Assembly: GCA_963792855.1 (NCBI GenBank)
Contig: CAWBXZ010000005.1
Location: 620,001-684,000, forward strand
Length of the DNA stretch: 64,000 bases
From: SG8-40 sp963792855
GTDB lineage: Bacteria > Pseudomonadota > Gammaproteobacteria > Burkholderiales > Eutrophovitaceae
Direction: 5' to 3'
A program made the position numbers and the translations under genes. The notes under the pieces are model-generated. The model ran no database searches. It was not told the origin of the DNA and saw only the letters and a program-made list of their open reading frames with translations. Below, in pieces: positions 1 to 8,523 of this stretch (the first letter of the stretch is position 1; each line of letters starts with the position of its first letter).

Positions 1-136
1 TCGAGAGGTGGGCAGGCCTTATGTTTCGTCCTTTGCGTTTGCCTTCGCTTCTGCCTCTGTCGCGACAATGTCCGGGCGCAGAATAAAAACCGCATTCAGC
101 TCTGCTTTGTGGCAGAGTTGAATCGGAATAAAGTGA

Positions 137-175
<39 letters not shown>

Positions 176-342
176 TGCGCTCGGCTGGCGTCGCTACTCG
201 AGGCGGTAACAGGCAGCGGGCGGTACGAGGAGCTCGGTACTTGGCGCCCCTTGTGTTCGGTTCAATCAGCGGACGGTTTCTCTGAGGCCGGGCGCAAGAG
301 CGTGTACACACGCCTGCTCCAATTGCGAGAGGAGATCTGCAA

Positions 343-3009
343 ATGAGTCAGACCATGGACAACGCGAGAAGAATCCTGAAAGGCGAACTGCCTTGCCCGC
401 GGGATGAAGCGCTGAAGCGTCTTATCAAGGAGCTCAAAGGTGAATTCGAGTTCGGTCCTGCGCGCAAGGTGCTGACCAAGGCACGTGCACAGGAGCCAAC
501 CAGTACGTGGGTGATTCAACAGCTGGCGCTTTGTACGTACAAGGACGAAGAGCTGCTGGCTAGCACGCGCTTTGTGGATGCCCTGGCTTTGCTCAGAGAG
601 ATCGGGCTGAGCGATCCGGAAGAGGTGATCAAGGAGAAGGGAATTCAACCAAAGACGCTTCCGGAAACGCTGGCACTCGGTGGTGCGGTGTACAAGCGCA
701 TGTGGGAGCATGGCGGGCAGCTCGAGCACTTGCACCAGGGGCTTTTTTTCTACCGCGCCGCATGGGATCGTGACACCACGCAAGACAAGGAGATAGATCA
801 GGGATACGGGGGCGTTAACGCCGCGTATATATTTGACTTGCTGGCGGCGAGAGCGACGACCATCGCTGTTCGCGGTGGCACCAGACCAGAGGATGCGATC
901 GAGGCGAACGAGCTACGCCAGAAGGCGCGCGCGTTGCGTGAAGAGATGGCGGCGATCGTTCCGAGGCTCGGCAAGAAGGACACAGGTCTCAATACCCAAT
1001 ACTGGTATGTCGTCACGCTGGCTGAGATCTATTTCGGTCTCGGGCAATACGAGGAGGCCGGAAAGTGGCTGAGCGCCGCGCGCGAAGCCAAACCGGTGGA
1101 GTGGGAACAGCAAACGGCTTTTAAGCAACTGGTTTCATTGGCGCGCCTGCATGGCTGCCACCCACCCGCCGAAGGTTCGGCCGTGGAAACCTGGCATCCC
1201 GCGTGGCAGGCCCTTCAAAAATTCCTGCAAGAGGGGACCGAAGCGGCGCTCTCGTGTTACCGCGGCAAGGTGGGATTGGCTTTGTCCGGCGGTGGTTTTC
1301 GTGCGTCTTTTTTTCATCTCGGCGTGCTCGCCCGGCTGGCTGAGATGGACGTTCTGAGAGCCGTCGAGGCGCTGTCTACCGTGTCCGGAGGCAGCATCGT
1401 CGGTGCGCACTACTACCTTGAGGTCCAGGAGATTCTCAAGAAAGAGACGGACGAAGCCATTGCCCGGCACCAGTATGTTGAAGTGGTTCGCCGCGTGCAG
1501 GCGCGTTTTCTCGCCGGCGTTCAACGCAACATGCGCATGCGCGCTCTGGCAAGCCTGGGCGCGAATCTGCGGATGATCTTCTCCAAGGAGTACTCGCGCA
1601 GCCATCGACTCGGAGAATTGTATGAGGAGAACCTCTACAAATGCATTGGGAAGAACGCGCAGCAACGGACCGAGCCGCGCACGATGCCGGAGTTGCTTGT
1701 CAAACCGGCAGGCCAACCGGACAGCCACCCATTCAAGCCGAAATTTTCCAACTGGCGACGACGGGCCAAGGTGCCGGTATTGCTGCTGAACACGACGTCG
1801 CTCAACTCGGGCCATAGCTGGCATTTCACCGGGCGATGGATGGGCGAGCCCCCGGGGTCGATTGGCACGGAAATCGATGTCAATGAGCGTTACCGTCGCC
1901 TTTGGTACGAGCAGGCGCCCAAAGACGAACACAAGAATTACCGGCTCGGTTACGCGGTAGCGGCCTCATCCTGTGTGCCCGGGCTATTTGCGCCGCTGGT
2001 GCTCGATGAACTGTACCCGGAACGCACGGTACGGCTCGTGGATGGCGGCGTGCATGACAATCAGGGTGTCGGAGCATTGCTGGACGAGGATTGCACCCTG
2101 GTGTTGTGCAGCGACGCATCGGGCCAGATGGGAGACCAGAAGCAGCCCTCGAACAGCATCATTGGTGTGCCATTACGCTCAAACAGCATCCTCATGGACC
2201 GCGTGCGCGAGGCGGAATATCTGGATTTGCGCGCGCGCGTGGAAAATCGCGCCTTGCAGGGGTTGTTTTTCATTCACACGAAAAAAGGCCTGGAGCCGTC
2301 GCCGATCGACTGGATCGATTGTCAGGACCCCGCGATCGTACTCGAAGAGGCTTCGAGTGTGACCGACTACGGTGTCGACAAAGACTTGCAGCGCAAGCTC
2401 GCAGCAATTCGCACGGATCTCGATTCGTTCACGGAGGTAGAAGCCTACTCGCTGATGCTGAGCGGTTACCTCATGACCGAGTACCAGTTCAAGGAGCTGG
2501 ATAAACAACACAAACGCGACGCCGAACCGGGTACGTGGGGCGGATTCGATATCGCGGCACCGCGCGGCGACTGGCCGTTCCGCAAGCTGGAGGACCTTAT
2601 CAGGGAACCAAAGAACAGCCCGGACGTGCGGCGGACGGATCTTGGCAAGCAACTCGACGTGGCGTCGGCTCTGGCGTTCAAGATCTGGAAGCTCAGCCCG
2701 TTCCTGCGTTTGGTCAGCTGGGTGCTTGGCGCAGCGGCGCTAGGACTGCTCGCATGGCTGGTATACCGGTACTGGTGCTCGGAGCTGACCGTTTCTGTGG
2801 GCAAAGTGATCATTTTCGTGATGCTGCTCGGCGTGGGCATTCTCTTCCCGCTCTTCAAATGGCTGAACCCGGAGAAGGCTGCCCGCGGTTACTTGCGCAA
2901 GGCGCTCGTCGCAGTGACGGGATTTGTCGTGACCAATATTCATCTGTCGATTTTCGATCGCATGTTCCTCCGCCGCGGAAAGCTGGATAGATTGCTGAAA
3001 CTCAGATAG
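343..3009 (+). CDS. Patatin-like phospholipase with N-terminal helical-repeat domain and C-terminal membrane segments
   Basis: 888 residues. Predicted acyl hydrolase acting on membrane lipids. Residues about 1-290 are helical and TPR-like, resembling the TRAFs-binding/TPR-S type domain seen in bacterial conflict proteins. The patatin core starts near residue 307 with LALSGGGFRASFFHLGVL (oxyanion loop). The nucleophile elbow is STVSGGS near residue 350, and the catalytic Asp is in LVDGGVHDNQG near residue 567, so the Ser-Asp dyad looks intact. Two hydrophobic segments lie near residues 795-815 and 825-845, which suggests membrane anchoring. The ATG follows GAGAGGAGATCTGCAA, a good ribosome site. 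The catalytic domain is clear. The N-terminal assignment rests on overall appearance only. Confidence 0.85.
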   Translation: MSQTMDNARRILKGELPCPRDEALKRLIKELKGEFEFGPARKVLTKARAQEPTSTWVIQQLALCTYKDEELLASTRFVDALALLREIGLSDPEEVIKEKGIQPKTLPETLALGGAVYKRMWEHGGQLEHLHQGLFFYRAAWDRDTTQDKEIDQGYGGVNAAYIFDLLAARATTIAVRGGTRPEDAIEANELRQKARALREEMAAIVPRLGKKDTGLNTQYWYVVTLAEIYFGLGQYEEAGKWLSAAREAKPVEWEQQTAFKQLVSLARLHGCHPPAEGSAVETWHPAWQALQKFLQEGTEAALSCYRGKVGLALSGGGFRASFFHLGVLARLAEMDVLRAVEALSTVSGGSIVGAHYYLEVQEILKKETDEAIARHQYVEVVRRVQARFLAGVQRNMRMRALASLGANLRMIFSKEYSRSHRLGELYEENLYKCIGKNAQQRTEPRTMPELLVKPAGQPDSHPFKPKFSNWRRRAKVPVLLLNTTSLNSGHSWHFTGRWMGEPPGSIGTEIDVNERYRRLWYEQAPKDEHKNYRLGYAVAASSCVPGLFAPLVLDELYPERTVRLVDGGVHDNQGVGALLDEDCTLVLCSDASGQMGDQKQPSNSIIGVPLRSNSILMDRVREAEYLDLRARVENRALQGLFFIHTKKGLEPSPIDWIDCQDPAIVLEEASSVTDYGVDKDLQRKLAAIRTDLDSFTEVEAYSLMLSGYLMTEYQFKELDKQHKRDAEPGTWGGFDIAAPRGDWPFRKLEDLIREPKNSPDVRRTDLGKQLDVASALAFKIWKLSPFLRLVSWVLGAAALGLLAWLVYRYWCSELTVSVGKVIIFVMLLGVGILFPLFKWLNPEKAARGYLRKALVAVTGFVVTNIHLSIFDRMFLRRGKLDRLLKLR

Positions 3010-3140
3010 TGCGAGTCGAGCGGGCCCGCATGGACATACCTTGAATTCGTGGCGGCCGGTTACGGTGGCGCGCGACTGAAGCGCCGGGTCCGGCAAAGTC
3101 ATTGCGACAATGGCGATGTGGGCTCGCGATTTCTGACTGT

Positions 3141-4103
3141 CTAGGCTTTAAACCATTTGTCCTTGTACTTAACCATCTTCCCAGCCAGATCGTCGTAGTC
3201 TTTCCAGTCCTGGCTTGTGTGAATGCGCACATTAGGATTCGACCCGGGAATCTCTCGCATGAGAAAAGGAAGAACATTGCGATCGCGCACGAAGTAGTGG
3301 GAGAAGCGATTCAGTGCCAAGGCGTAACCGGCTTCGAACAAGGCGCTGGTGACAAGTTTTTCCGGATAGACCAGGGCAAAAGAACGGCTCTTATCCAAAG
3401 CGTTTAGATCATCGAGTACGGAGATATCAAGCGTATCGAAATCTGACATGCTCTCGATTTTTTCCGCGGCCCAATACACGGACAACCCGCAATCCTGTTT
3501 GAGGGAATCGAAAAGCTTCTTGAATTCTGCGCGGCCTTTCTTGTACTCCGCATCCGTCGGGAAAGCAGCCATTGGCGTGGAAAGAAATACGTCGTACAGA
3601 AAACTTTCACGGTTCGCTGACGCCTTTTTCACCGCTTTCTGCGCAGTGGCCTCCAGGCTTGGCCAGTGCAAATCAAAAGCGTACTGCAACTTTTTTTCAG
3701 TAAGCTTGGTAGCGCCGAGTTGTTCATTAATCGCGGCAACCAGTTTTTTGATCTCTTCCCGATGAAGCAGCGCAGCATTGAACTGCGAAAGGGGACCTGA
3801 TAAATCCGCAACCCCAAGACCGATCAGCAGGGGTACGATACGTGACTCTTCGAACCGTTTGCCCAATGCACCAGCCTCATAAAGAATCCATGGGGCAGAG
3901 CGGTTGTCGCGGGTGAGACACAGAATCCCGAATTCGCACTCGTCGAGCACCGAGCTCAACTCGTGGAACCACTGGCTGCCTTTGGCAATGTCATCTGACG
4001 ACAGAAAGACATCGACCGCCTGGATAACATTAGGCAACCAGTCCTTGAGGGCTTTTGCGACCTCATGACTGGCCTCGCCTGACCAACTCACAAATACCTT
4101 CAT
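3141..4103 (-). CDS. TIR-domain protein with a second nucleoside-deoxyribosyltransferase/TIR-like domain
   Basis: 320 residues. The N-terminal half begins KVFVSWSGEASHEVAKAL and contains SAPWILYEAGALGK, the pattern of TIR_2 domains in which the Glu is the NAD-cleaving residue. The C-terminal half (about residue 165 onward) starts DVFLSTPMAAFPTD and contains SALFEAGYALAL, the E-x-GYALAL pattern shared by nucleoside 2-deoxyribosyltransferase-like and TIR folds. Two related Rossmann-like nucleotide-processing domains in one chain suggest an NAD- or nucleotide-directed effector or signal generator. AAGGA lies 8 bases before the ATG. It may be co-transcribed with the gene at 4367-5065, 263 bases upstream in its direction. 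The function in defence is inferred. Confidence 0.75.
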   Translation of the reverse strand: MKVFVSWSGEASHEVAKALKDWLPNVIQAVDVFLSSDDIAKGSQWFHELSSVLDECEFGILCLTRDNRSAPWILYEAGALGKRFEESRIVPLLIGLGVADLSGPLSQFNAALLHREEIKKLVAAINEQLGATKLTEKKLQYAFDLHWPSLEATAQKAVKKASANRESFLYDVFLSTPMAAFPTDAEYKKGRAEFKKLFDSLKQDCGLSVYWAAEKIESMSDFDTLDISVLDDLNALDKSRSFALVYPEKLVTSALFEAGYALALNRFSHYFVRDRNVLPFLMREIPGSNPNVRIHTSQDWKDYDDLAGKMVKYKDKWFKA

Positions 4104-4366
4104 GCCCTGATCCTTTCAATGAACCTGTTGAGATGGGAAAAGGAAGGAACCAAAGGGGAAAGCTTATTTTACACACTGGTATTTTGCGTTTCGTAGAGAA
4201 AGCCGAATATCAGGTGCAGGGCTCAGACCTTGCTTTTTTTGCCCTCCGCGCGCAGCGTTCTCATGATCGACCCGCCCGCGGCAAACTGTATTGCCGGGCG
4301 CAGCGTGTCATCTCGCGCGGCGGCCAGCCGATTTCCTTGCAGTGCCTTCGCTCAAACGCACGTCGC

Positions 4367-5065
4367 TTACAAACCCTCAAAGTCGGCCGCTTCAAACAGC
4401 GTGTAAGAGAAGGTCGAGCCGTTACCTGACCTTGATTGCTGCCTGGCCAGCGGCATCAACACGTAGTCGTGCGCATAACTGACTTCGGAAACCTGGCAGC
4501 CCGCCGAGTACTTGTTTACGCCGCTTTTCAGCCCTACCTTTGTTTTCTTTCCGCTTGCCGTATCGACGTCTTCCCAATTCTTGGCCTTATGGCAATTCAG
4601 ACCGGTCACATTTGTGAATACCTTGCCTGAGCGGTCGAGCATGCCATCCTTGTTCAGGTCGCGCCAGACCCTGAACTTGCGTCCGTTTTGTACCAACGCC
4701 GGATACTTCCCGTTGTGCAACCCTATCCTCCAGCAACTTCGATATTGCCCGGGAATCAAGATAGCCGTGCCCTCTTTGTTAAGTTTTCCTTCTCTGTCCG
4801 CTCGCTCGTCCAACCAATAGATTCCCGGGTCAGTCGTGCAGGCCCACATGGCTACCCGCCAGGTCCAGCGGCTGTCTATGAAGGCCACAAAAAAAGAATC
4901 GTCAAAACGGTCGGGTTCAGCGTTGGGATTCCGAATGCCACCCAGATTCAGGTCATAGGGCTTCTTTGCGAAGAAAGCATAGCCTTTTTTGTCATATGCC
5001 CTACGAATCAGATTGAGAGCATGCAATTCGGCCGGGGGCGTGTGTTTGGTCGAAGGGGAGGGCAT
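4367..5065 (-). CDS. Conserved hypothetical protein with L,D-transpeptidase-like His...Ser-x-Gly-Cys motif
   Basis: 232 residues with no signal peptide or membrane segment. A strong AAGGAG sits 7 bases before the ATG. The middle of the protein holds TTDPGIYWL, PGQYRSCWRIGLH and RDLNKDGMLD. Later come GLNCHKA and YSAGCQVSE, an arrangement that recalls the His-(x)n-Ser-x-Gly-Cys active site of YkuD-type L,D-transpeptidases and similar proteins in phages and mobile regions. I do not recognise a characterised homologue, so the peptidoglycan link is only a suggestion. It is divergent from the gene at 5201. Confidence 0.6.
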   Translation of the reverse strand: MPSPSTKHTPPAELHALNLIRRAYDKKGYAFFAKKPYDLNLGGIRNPNAEPDRFDDSFFVAFIDSRWTWRVAMWACTTDPGIYWLDERADREGKLNKEGTAILIPGQYRSCWRIGLHNGKYPALVQNGRKFRVWRDLNKDGMLDRSGKVFTNVTGLNCHKAKNWEDVDTASGKKTKVGLKSGVNKYSAGCQVSEVSYAHDYVLMPLARQQSRSGNGSTFSYTLFEAADFEGL

Positions 5066-5200
5066 CGCAGTCTCCTTGGGTTAAATGGAAATTATGTCGC
5101 ATGTCGGCTTTTTCGGAATCGGATTTTTTCGCCAGAGGTTAATATCTGTCTGGTGGCTTCCAGGTTGCCAGGCTCGATCCGAATATCTGAAGGAGTTTCT

Positions 5201-5596
5201 GTGGACGAATTAGCCAGATACGTGAAAAAGAAAGTCTCCCGAGTGGTCGCGGTTCAACTCGATCTCGACACCGATGGCTTTACTTACCAAAAGTGGGGCG
5301 GCGAGCAGCGCTGTAAAGCCGGCGACTGGCTTGTGAATAACGAAGGCGATGTTTACACGGTGGACGGCGACACGTTCGCACGTACTTACTGCGCCGTTAG
5401 CCCGGGGATCTACGAGAAAGTGGCGCCGGTTTGGGCGCAGGTGGCAGAGCAGCCGGGAGAGATAACAACGAAGGAAGGGGTAACGCATTACGAGGCGGGT
5501 GCCTATCTCGTCTACAACGATCGGGACGGCAAGGATGGTTACGCGATCGAACCCGAAAAATTTGAAGCAATGTACGAGCGCGCCGACTCTCCTTGA
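5201..5596 (+). CDS. PGDYG-like domain protein, two tandem repeats
   Basis: 131 residues from a GTG start preceded by AAGGAG five bases away. The reading frame is open further upstream, but that part overlaps the divergent gene and lacks a comparable ribosome site. Two similar units are visible: RCKAGDWLVNNEGDVYTVD...FARTY and HYEAGAYLVYNDRDGKDGYAIEPEKFEAMY. They match the short PGDYG-type beta domain (GD-x-LV ... Y ... F-x-x-x-Y). The role is unknown. It is probably cytosolic. Confidence 0.65.
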   Translation: MDELARYVKKKVSRVVAVQLDLDTDGFTYQKWGGEQRCKAGDWLVNNEGDVYTVDGDTFARTYCAVSPGIYEKVAPVWAQVAEQPGEITTKEGVTHYEAGAYLVYNDRDGKDGYAIEPEKFEAMYERADSP

Positions 5597-5704
5597 GCCC
5601 ATGTGGTCGGTTACGGTAAATTGTACGGAGACGCCGTCACGTAGCTGCAGGTCCCGTTCCCAGGCAGGCTACTGACGTTCGGTGCAGTAGTGGTTCGGTG
5701 AATG

Positions 5705-7387
5705 CTAATTGCGCAACGGCATGCTCGTTGGCGCCGACCTCAGGAGCAGGCCGATCAGGCTTTTGAGTTCGCTTTCCGATTGCCGCTCGATCCGGTACAG
5801 CCGTACCTTTGGTGAGACGGAGGACTGGTTCGGTGAATCGGCGCTCATGTTCTGCCAAAGACGCTGCAGCGCGGACTCGAGAAAATCACGATCGGTTGTG
5901 TTGTCCACGAGGAATATGACGCGGTTCAGGTCCACACTATCCACAAGTCGACCAAGCTCGAAAATGCAACCCTGATTGGCAGGTGAAAAGCTTCGCAGGT
6001 CCATAAGAACTGCGTCGCTCGTCGTAGCCAACTGCTCCATGGTCAATTGCCAAGTGTCGTTATGGCAGAAAAACTCGGTTATTCGATATCGGCCGTCGGG
6101 GTCCTGCGTCTTGTCGAATTTCGATACTCGTTGCTCCATGTCCTTGCGGTCCCTGACGAACTGCCGCCCAAGGCGGCCACTTACAAACTCCAGAAATTCG
6201 TGCGGTTCAACGGTAGTCGTTACCAGGTCGGGGCCGGCGATCATGGAGATGTTTCCGGCGTACTGCCAGTGTTTGCGCAACTTGTCGAACAACTGCTCGC
6301 TACGTTTGGCGAGTGCGAAAACGCGCAATAGCAGCAACGTCTTTGGCTTAGTATCAATGGGACCCACTTTTGACCACCTCAAACCAAGTTTCGAAACTAG
6401 CTTGTAGGCGATAAACGCGACAAGGCCGACCAGAATCCACGGGGGGCCTTCGAAGGCGAGCCCGATCGACTGGACTACAGCGAACAGAAGCCAGAGTGCA
6501 TCCAGCATAATGGACTGATCGCTGAATTTCTTTTGCTCGTAGCGTCTGCCGAGAAGGCGCAGCAGTGGCCATCCGAGGAAACCAAACGTGACGATGCCGA
6601 TGAGTATCATGCTGATGAATACACCGCTGGCGTTCAGGCCGAGCGTAAAGCCAATTTCTGCGACTACCCGCAAGAGACCTTCGTTGCTGCCTGCAAGTGA
6701 CAGCAATGACTGCGAGCCGACTGCGAGAACGAGCAGAAAGGCGAGTACCAACGGCCCGACAGCACTTATCGGGCGAAGCAAGAAGGTCAACAGCAGGACA
6801 GTCGGCGGGCCATTCATGATCACCCAGTAAAGTGGCAGGCTGCCGATGCCCATTTCGGGGTTTCTCGCGATGGCAATCATGGCGAGCACAGCGAACACCG
6901 CAAAGTAGGTGCCAAACAACTGCAAGCGGCGAGCCTTGTCGTAGGCAGCGATCAGCGAAACTGTCAGGATAGCGGGCCACAAGTATGTCCAGGAAAGAAT
7001 CGCCAGCTTTATCCAGGCAATCGCTTCATCGCGCGTCGCCAGCAGCCAGCCAATTGTCATGACCAATGAATAGGTCAGTCCAGCGATTGCATAGATAGCG
7101 GATGCTCGCCATGGCCCACGCATCGCACGTTGGTACGACGGCTCATTTATCTGGGTCTGGCTATCGTTCGCATCCGAAATAAACTGGATGTCAAGCCGCG
7201 CTGAAGGGGTTCGTGTGGGTGCACTAGCCTGAAGGGTCGCCGCCTCGCCGCCACTTGTCGCGGCCATTTCTTTGTTTACGGAGTTTCGGTAGAGGCGCAG
7301 GAGCACAAAGCAGACTGGCAGTGCGAGTAGCGAAGCGACCAGCACCACGAAAGGCAGCAAACCTGTCAGCGCTACGGTCGAAGACAT
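5705..7387 (-). CDS. Polytopic membrane protein with C-terminal TIR-like cytosolic domain
   Basis: About 560 residues from the ATG at 7387. The frame stays open to an ATG at 7519, but that start would overlap the preceding gene. About nine hydrophobic segments occupy the first two thirds. The last ~200 residues are soluble and contain SDAVLMDLRSFSPANQGCIFELGRLVDS followed by RVIFLVDNTTDRDFLE. A beta strand, a conserved Glu in an FELG helix and a second beta strand resemble TIR/Rossmann effector domains. I recognise the architecture only loosely and no family name is certain. It sits 79 bases after the secreted-protein gene on the same strand. Confidence 0.65.
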   Translation of the reverse strand: MSSTVALTGLLPFVVLVASLLALPVCFVLLRLYRNSVNKEMAATSGGEAATLQASAPTRTPSARLDIQFISDANDSQTQINEPSYQRAMRGPWRASAIYAIAGLTYSLVMTIGWLLATRDEAIAWIKLAILSWTYLWPAILTVSLIAAYDKARRLQLFGTYFAVFAVLAMIAIARNPEMGIGSLPLYWVIMNGPPTVLLLTFLLRPISAVGPLVLAFLLVLAVGSQSLLSLAGSNEGLLRVVAEIGFTLGLNASGVFISMILIGIVTFGFLGWPLLRLLGRRYEQKKFSDQSIMLDALWLLFAVVQSIGLAFEGPPWILVGLVAFIAYKLVSKLGLRWSKVGPIDTKPKTLLLLRVFALAKRSEQLFDKLRKHWQYAGNISMIAGPDLVTTTVEPHEFLEFVSGRLGRQFVRDRKDMEQRVSKFDKTQDPDGRYRITEFFCHNDTWQLTMEQLATTSDAVLMDLRSFSPANQGCIFELGRLVDSVDLNRVIFLVDNTTDRDFLESALQRLWQNMSADSPNQSSVSPKVRLYRIERQSESELKSLIGLLLRSAPTSMPLRN

Positions 7388-7466
7388 CGGATCAGAATCC
7401 TGGGGGCATCCGCTGCATTGGGTTACCTCTTTCGTTGCGAGTTCTTCGGACTTATGGTGGGTTTCA

Positions 7467-8111
7467 TCACTGATCGTTTGCCATTGATGCGGCAGCCTGG
7501 CTGATAATCCGATACTCAAGTTGTGCGGCCTCCACAGCGATCGGTTCTATCTGCGCCATGACGGAAACCATCGATGGGTCTTGCAACATCATCTGCAGCA
7601 TCTGCGCTGCAAATAACTGCATCTGTTCCAGTTCATCCGTTGGCGTATATAACGGCTCATAATTACCCGCTGCGGCGGGAGGCAGTACGCGAACAAGACG
7701 CGGAAACTGCATGCTGTTGCCATATAGTTGCTGCGACAGCGTTGGCTGTTGCGGTCCCGGCGAAATACCCATCGAGCCCAGTCGGGCGTTCAGTTCATTC
7801 CGGCGCCGGAGATCGTCTGGATCGTAGAACTGCATTGACTCAACGAGAAATGCTTGCGATAAGGCGGCGGCACAGCGAATGGAATCACCGCCGTTCTGAA
7901 AATGAGTTTGATTATTGGCAACGTAGGACTCGAGGCTGCCGAAGTAATCGGTGTAAAAAGGATTTACGCGCACGAACGCATTGGCAAGCGCTTCGCCCCC
8001 GGTCCGTCAACCGGGCTCTGCCAGTGCCGCGGATGGGACAAGAAGCATTAATGTCAGAGCAACATAGAGAACATGATGCAGCGGAAGAATTCTCAAACGT
8101 TTACTAGGCAT
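7467..8111 (-). pseudogene. Secreted conserved hypothetical protein interrupted by an in-frame TGA at codon 35
   Basis: Reading from the ATG at 8111, which has a strong AAGGAGG ribosome site, gives a clear signal peptide: MPSKRLRILPLHHVLYVALT then a hydrophobic run ending SAALA. The frame then meets TGA at 8009-8007 and continues in the same frame through RTGGEALANAFVRVNPFYTD to the stop at 7467. A GTG at 7973 could start a 168-residue product, but it would lack export. The mature part (about 180 residues) has no motif I know and is rich in Gln and Met near its end. Either a nonsense mutation or a base-calling error is likely. Confidence 0.7.
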
Positions 8112-8523
8112 TTGATTCCCCTCCTTCAACAAGAGTGAGACTCATTCAAAGCCTCAGCCAATTGCATCAATCCCTGAATACCCAAGCTTCTCGACCATTA
8201 TACAAACGCCGGGTTCGCTGACAACCGGGGCAAAATTGGCCCGGAAAGCGAGCGTGATATGCATTTGGTTCTGCGATTTCGAAACGCGGTTCCCTGTCGT
8301 TTCTCGTAGTCCGACATGACCGGAGACGACCTCACCGTCTGACAAGTCACCAAATCGATCATTGTATTGACCGATCTCGATAGCGGGCGGCCGGTGCCGA
8401 TCAAGGACGAAGTTCGCGCGGTCCTGTCACCCTGTCGGAAGAAACAATAGCGCCTTATCTCAAGAAACCACAGCGCCCTGTCAGAAACAGCAATCGCGCC
8501 CCAGGCCGGACGATGCCATTTCC
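8112..8523. other. Intergenic region with probable IS21-family end repeats
   Basis: About 410 bases with no convincing gene. Between 8441 and 8500 three related units occur on the + strand: GAAACAATAGCGCC (8441), GAAACCACAGCGCC (8464) and GAAACAGCAATCGCGCC (8484). Read on the other strand they give GGCGC...TTGTTTC-like units, the kind of multiple terminal repeat found at ends of IS21-family elements. No istA/istB coding sequence remains nearby, so this would be a relic or a solo end. Confidence 0.4.

Noticed and set aside
4688..5200. N-terminal extension of the PGDYG-like protein
   Set aside because: It overlaps the divergent gene in antisense and lacks a ribosome site; the GTG at 5201 has one.
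7974..8111. Selenocysteine at the TGA in the secreted protein
   Set aside because: No selenocysteine-insertion hairpin stands out and the position is in a poorly constrained post-signal segment; error or nonsense mutation is simpler.
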